A stretch of DNA of 64,000 bases from Meinhardsimonia xiamenensis (GTDB lineage Bacteria > Pseudomonadota > Alphaproteobacteria > Rhodobacterales > Rhodobacteraceae): NCBI RefSeq assembly GCF_900102905.1, contig NZ_FNFV01000004.1, positions 310,001-374,000 of the forward strand, given 5' to 3'. The notes beneath the pieces are model-generated. The model saw nothing but the letters and a program-made list of their open reading frames with translations. It was not told the origin of the DNA and made no database searches. Below, piece by piece: positions 60,529 through 64,000 of this stretch. The position numbers and the translations under genes were made by a program. Each line of letters opens with the position of its first letter. Position 1 is the first letter of the stretch.

Positions 60529-61311
60529 TCACAGGCATGCCGAATGCGGCAGCACATAGGGCACGCCCCCGAGGGGCGGCGCGCTGACCCGCATCGTGCA
60601 GCCATAGGCGCGCGAGAGGATTTCGTCGCAAAGCACGTCGCCCGGCCGGCCCAGTGCCAGCCGCCGGCCGCCTGCCAGTACCGCCACCCGGTCGCAGAAA
60701 AGCGCGGTCAGGTTCAGATCATGCATGACGGTGACCACCCCGCCACCGGCGCGGGCGAAATCACGGGCAATTTCCATCACCTGCAACTGATGCGCGATGT
60801 CGAGGCTCGACACCGGCTCGTCCAGCAGAAGCCAGCGCGGCCTGCCGTCCTGGACCGGGTTCCACACCTGCGCCAGAACACGTGCCAGCATCACCCGCTG
60901 GGCTTCGCCGCCGGACAGGTCCTGGAACGGGCGGTCGGCGCAATGCGCCAGCCCGACCCGCGCCAGCGCCTGCATCGGCACTTCTGCCCGGTCGCCTGCG
61001 GTTCCGGCCTGCAGGCCGATGCGCACCACCTCGATCACCGTGAAGGGAAAGGCAAGCTGGCAGCTCTGCGGCAGGACCGCGCGCTCGGCGGCGAGTTCCC
61101 ATGGTTTCATCGCCCCGATGGCGCGCCCGTTCAGCCGCACCCGGCCCGAAAAGGGCAGCGTTCCGGCAAGGGCGCCAAGAAGCGTGGACTTGCCCGAACC
61201 GTTCGGGCCGACGATCGCGGTGACCTCGCCCGGCCGGGCGGTCAGGCTCACGCCGCCAAGGGCGTCGCGGCGACCGAAACGCACGCGGATGTCTTCGGCG
61301 ATCAGGCTCAT
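60529..61311 (-). CDS. hmuV: Haem ABC transporter ATP-binding protein
   Basis: A 260-residue ABC ATPase energising haem import. Walker A is IVGPNGSGKSTLLGALAG (near residue 33), the signature QDLSGGEAQRVMLARVLAQV, Walker B WLLLDEPVSSLDIAHQL, and the switch His in VTVMHDLNL. The start ATG at 61311 overlaps the hmuU stop by 4 bp. It is the last gene of the hmuSTUV operon on the minus strand. Confidence 0.93.
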   Translation of the reverse strand: MSLIAEDIRVRFGRRDALGGVSLTARPGEVTAIVGPNGSGKSTLLGALAGTLPFSGRVRLNGRAIGAMKPWELAAERAVLPQSCQLAFPFTVIEVVRIGLQAGTAGDRAEVPMQALARVGLAHCADRPFQDLSGGEAQRVMLARVLAQVWNPVQDGRPRWLLLDEPVSSLDIAHQLQVMEIARDFARAGGGVVTVMHDLNLTALFCDRVAVLAGGRRLALGRPGDVLCDEILSRAYGCTMRVSAPPLGGVPYVLPHSACL

Positions 61312-62375
61312 GCGATCGTGATCCCCCGGCGACGCAGCAGGATCCAAAGGAAGACCGGCGCGCCCATGACCGCCGTGACGATGCCGATCGGCAGTTCGGC
61401 CGGCGCGATGACGAGGCGTGCAACGACATCGGCCAGGACGAGGAGAATGGCGCCCAGAAGCGCCGCATTCGGAAGCAGCGCGCGGTGATCCGGGCCGCTG
61501 GCGATGCGCAGCAGATGCGGCACGACCATTCCGATGAACCCGATCCCGCCCGACACGGCGACGGCGGCACCGGTGGCCGCCGCGACCGCAAGGATCGCGA
61601 CGGATTTCATGCGCTGCACGTCGACGCCGACCTGCGCGGCGGTTGCCTCGCCAAGCGCCAGCGCATTCAGCCCGCGCCCCAGCGTCATGGCCGCGACCAT
61701 CGCGATCACGATCAGCGGACCGGCCGCCATCACCTTGGCCCAGCTTGCCCCGGCAAGCGAGCCAAGGCCCCAGAAGGTCAGGTCGCGCAGCTGCCGGTCA
61801 TCGGCAAGATAGACGAGAATGCCCGACAGCGCCCCCGCCAGCGCGCCAAGCGCGATGCCGGCCAGAAGCATCGTGGCAACCGAGGTCTGGCCGCGGCGCG
61901 TCGAGACGCGGTAGAGCAGCAGGGTCGAGCCCCAGCCGCCCAGAAAGGCGGCAACGGGGACAAGCTGGTTGCCGGCGAGAGCGACCGCCCAGACGGGCAG
62001 GAACGCGCCCAGAACGATGGCCAGGATCGCGCCGAGGCCGGCGCCCGCCCCGACCCCGACGATGCCCGGATCGGCCAGCGGGTTGCGAAACAGGCCCTGC
62101 ATCGTCGCCCCCGACACTGCCAGCGCCGCCCCCACCAGGATGCCCAGGGCCAGCCGCGGCAGCCGGATGTCGAAAAGCACGATCCGCTCCATCTGGCCAA
62201 GCGCCTCGCCCCGCGCCAGCCTGGCCAGAATGGTCGAGAAGCGCACGTCGGCCGCGCCGATCTCGAGGCTGACAAGCCCGGCCAGTACAAGCGCCGCCGC
62301 CAGCGCCCAGTGCAGGGCGCGGGCGCGCGAGAGTCGATCGCGCGGCGGCGCCCCGATCTCGGTCATGACGGCCAT
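61308..62375 (-). CDS. hmuU: Haem ABC transporter permease (FecCD family)
   Basis: A 355-residue inner-membrane permease with about ten helices. LPRLALGILVGAALAVSGAT followed by MQGLFRNPLADPGIVGVGAG is the FecCD/BtuC motif, and GGIGFIGMVVPHLLRIASGP the gating segment that contacts the ATPase. It imports haem delivered by HmuT. It starts 3 bp after hmuT and overlaps hmuV. Confidence 0.94.
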   Translation of the reverse strand: MAVMTEIGAPPRDRLSRARALHWALAAALVLAGLVSLEIGAADVRFSTILARLARGEALGQMERIVLFDIRLPRLALGILVGAALAVSGATMQGLFRNPLADPGIVGVGAGAGLGAILAIVLGAFLPVWAVALAGNQLVPVAAFLGGWGSTLLLYRVSTRRGQTSVATMLLAGIALGALAGALSGILVYLADDRQLRDLTFWGLGSLAGASWAKVMAAGPLIVIAMVAAMTLGRGLNALALGEATAAQVGVDVQRMKSVAILAVAAATGAAVAVSGGIGFIGMVVPHLLRIASGPDHRALLPNAALLGAILLVLADVVARLVIAPAELPIGIVTAVMGAPVFLWILLRRRGITIA

Positions 62376-62378
62376 GGG

Positions 62379-63275
62379 TCAGCCCTCCGTGCCATAGAGC
62401 GCGGCATTCAGCTGGCGTACCGCCTGAGCCGTGCGCGGGCCGAAGCCCAGCATCAGGAGCCCGTCCATCCGCACGACGGACCGGGTCTGGCCGGCCGGCG
62501 TCAGGCGGATCGCGGGCATGGAGAAGAGCGCGTCATCGGCCACCGCCGCACCGCCGCCGCGATCCATCATCAGGATGACATCGGGGGCGGCCAGGCCCAC
62601 GGCCTCGTCGGTGATCTGTTTGTAGCCCTCGAACCCGGTGATCGCGTTCACCCCGCCGGCCATGCGGATGATGGCATCGGCCGCGGTGCCGGTGCCCGAG
62701 GCGGTGATCTTGCCGCCCTGGGTCGAGAGCACGAACATGACGCGCTTCTTCGTGCCGTCGGGCCGTTCGGCATCGGCCAGAGCGGCCGCAAGCGCGCCTG
62801 CGACCTCGGCGGCAAGGGCCCTGGCGCGGTCGGGAACGCCAAGCGCCTCTCCGACTACCTCGATCTTGCGAAGGATGCCGGCGGCGCTGGTGGCCTCGGG
62901 CACCTCGACGAATCGCAGATCGGCGGCGCGGATCACCTCGATCGCCTCCGGCGGGCCGGCGTCCGCCTCGGCAAGGATCAGCGATGCCCCGACCGAAAGC
63001 ACGCCCTCGGGCGACAGCGCGCGCAGATAGCCCACGTCCGGCAGGCTCTGGATCTCGGGCGGATAGGTCGAGGTCGTGTCGCGGGCGCGCAGCCGGTGCT
63101 GCTGGCCCAGTGCGACGACGATCTCGGTGACCGACCCACCAAGCGACAGCACGTCTCGCGCGGCATCGGGGCTGGCATTGTCCTTGGCGCGGACCGCGCG
63201 CGACAGGGCGCAAAAGGGGGCGCCAAAGGCAAGCGCGGTGGCGAGGGCGGTAAAGTTCCGACGTGTGACGGTCAC
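62379..63275 (-). CDS. hmuT: Haem-binding periplasmic protein HmuT, possible Tat substrate
   Basis: A 298-residue class III substrate-binding protein. DVLSLGGSVTEIVVALGQQH (near residue 38), the first lobe with TTSTYPPEIQSLPDVGYLRA, and TGFEGYKQITDEAVGLAAPD are typical of haemin-binding proteins. The N-terminus VTVTRRNFTALATALAFGAP has a twin-arginine pattern (TRRNFT), suggesting Tat export. I place the start at the GTG at 63275, preceded by GAGGGGG; it overlaps the hmuS stop (GTGA). Confidence 0.88.
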   Translation of the reverse strand: MTVTRRNFTALATALAFGAPFCALSRAVRAKDNASPDAARDVLSLGGSVTEIVVALGQQHRLRARDTTSTYPPEIQSLPDVGYLRALSPEGVLSVGASLILAEADAGPPEAIEVIRAADLRFVEVPEATSAAGILRKIEVVGEALGVPDRARALAAEVAGALAAALADAERPDGTKKRVMFVLSTQGGKITASGTGTAADAIIRMAGGVNAITGFEGYKQITDEAVGLAAPDVILMMDRGGGAAVADDALFSMPAIRLTPAGQTRSVVRMDGLLMLGFGPRTAQAVRQLNAALYGTEG

Positions 63276-64000
63276 GCTGGCACCCCCTCGACCGACGGCA
63301 GCGCGCTGACGATCCGGCCCCATGCGGGCCGCGAGTCGCGCCCCTCCTTGCCGACGCCGAAGATCTGGAAGATCAGCCCGCCCTGCGCATCGAACGCTTC
63401 GACCGACACGGCCGGGCCACGCCTGGTGGGCTTGGTCACCGCCCACAGCTCGGCCACCTTGTCGCGTCGCAGATGCAGGTTGAAGCCGGGATCCATGATG
63501 TTCTGCCACGGGCCCATCGGGCGCAGATTGCGCACGGGGCCAGTATGGATCTGGATGCAGCCGCGATTGCCGACGAAGATCATCACCTCGATGCCCGCAT
63601 CGCGCACGGCGGTGAGCATCCCGTCCACGCAATGCGGATCAAGCGGGCGCGCAAGCGGCTCGCCGGCAATGCGATAGGCGCCGAGGCGGTTCATCCTCAG
63701 CTTCGCGCACAGCCGCAGGAACTGGTGCGTATCGGTGAGCTTCGCCCATTCGGCGCGCAGGATGTCGGCCTTGTCGGGGCGTGAGATGGCTCCCTCGGCG
63801 GGCGGACGCGGGCTTGCATCCAGCCGGTCGGACTGCTCGGGCAGCGCCAGTTCGTCAACGATATCCCGCCATGCGGCGTGATCGGACCCATCACGCAGGT
63901 GAATCTTGTGCACCGCGTCGCCCGCCGCGTCGAAAATTTGCAGCGACCGGCGCGGTCCCTGCGCGGTTTCGGTCTCTATCGCAAAGGCATGCACCCAATG
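63272..64000 (-). CDS. hmuS: Haemin-degrading factor HmuS/HemS, 3' part
   Basis: The C-terminal 242 residues of a HemS/ChuS-like protein; the gene continues beyond the right edge. VHAFAIETETAQGPRRSLQI is the end of the first repeat domain. The second domain includes LTDTHQFLRLCAKLRMNRLG and the haem-contact region MIFVGNRGCIQIHTGPVRNL. The family binds or degrades imported haem in the cytoplasm. It is upstream of and overlapping hmuT, so hmuSTUV is one operon. Confidence 0.92.
   Translation of the reverse strand, partial: HWVHAFAIETETAQGPRRSLQIFDAAGDAVHKIHLRDGSDHAAWRDIVDELALPEQSDRLDASPRPPAEGAISRPDKADILRAEWAKLTDTHQFLRLCAKLRMNRLGAYRIAGEPLARPLDPHCVDGMLTAVRDAGIEVMIFVGNRGCIQIHTGPVRNLRPMGPWQNIMDPGFNLHLRRDKVAELWAVTKPTRRGPAVSVEAFDAQGGLIFQIFGVGKEGRDSRPAWGRIVSALPSVEGVPA

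Overview
The window reads as chromosomal DNA from a Rhodobacterales (Paracoccaceae, Rhodobacter/Roseobacter group) alphaproteobacterium. The evidence is very high GC, the gene order lpd-sucBA-sucDC-mdh / mcl2-mch-sdhCDAB known from Rhodobacter, the FlaF/FlbT flagellin regulators, a PmtA-type phosphatidylethanolamine methyltransferase, the mce/DUF1467 pair, and a TIGR02300 (FYDLN) protein at the left edge. Almost all of it is ordinary, densely packed core genome. I see no CRISPR array, prophage, insertion sequence, tRNA or rRNA.

Layout: 1-1594 holds the FYDLN protein start, a YgjP-like metallopeptidase and a GntR regulator. 1613-3708 is a phospholipid operon (psd-pssA-pmtA) for phosphatidylethanolamine and phosphatidylcholine. 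3781-12999 is the 2-oxoglutarate dehydrogenase / succinyl-CoA synthetase operon (sucC-sucD-hypothetical-sucA-sucB-MAPEG-lpd, minus strand), preceded by mdh. 14902-17555 carries the ethylmalonyl-CoA pathway genes mcl2 and mch with two small genes between them. 17788-21194 is sdhCDAB. Together these blocks encode most TCA steps from 2-oxoglutarate to oxaloacetate and the last steps of acetyl-CoA assimilation. 21347-29451 is housekeeping: nitroreductase, EI24 membrane protein, DUF1467, methylmalonyl-CoA epimerase, a response regulator, aspS, methyltransferase, cfa and a CPBP protein. carB lies at 29560-32850. A DUF4198/HupE head-to-head pair follows (32860-34852), then a GntR-regulated sugar-acid gene set (UxaA-like dehydratase, SDR, FAH hydrolase; 34878-38896). 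38975-46830 is the gyrB-LysE-recF-dnaN-dnaA-rpsT replication block on the minus strand, followed by enoyl-CoA hydratase, mutM, ubiE and ubiB. 51091-58121 is a flagellar block (fliK-flgD on minus; rod-binding protein, FlgN-like protein, flagellin, flaF, flbT, DUF1217 on plus). After a poorly coding stretch (58122-58590) come a small exported protein, a TetR regulator whose 5' end looks frameshifted, an agmatinase-family enzyme, and a haem uptake operon hmuSTUV cut by the window end.

The best candidates for something undescribed are regulatory. Twin GTGATCAC boxes spaced 20-21 bp lie upstream of both sucC and sdhC, with a further extended copy inside sdhC, which suggests a shared TCA-cycle regulon. 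TTGCnnAA repeats lie immediately upstream of mcl2. Two uncharacterised genes sit inside the suc operon and two inside the mcl2-mch operon. I find no evidence of a wholly novel defence or mobile system.
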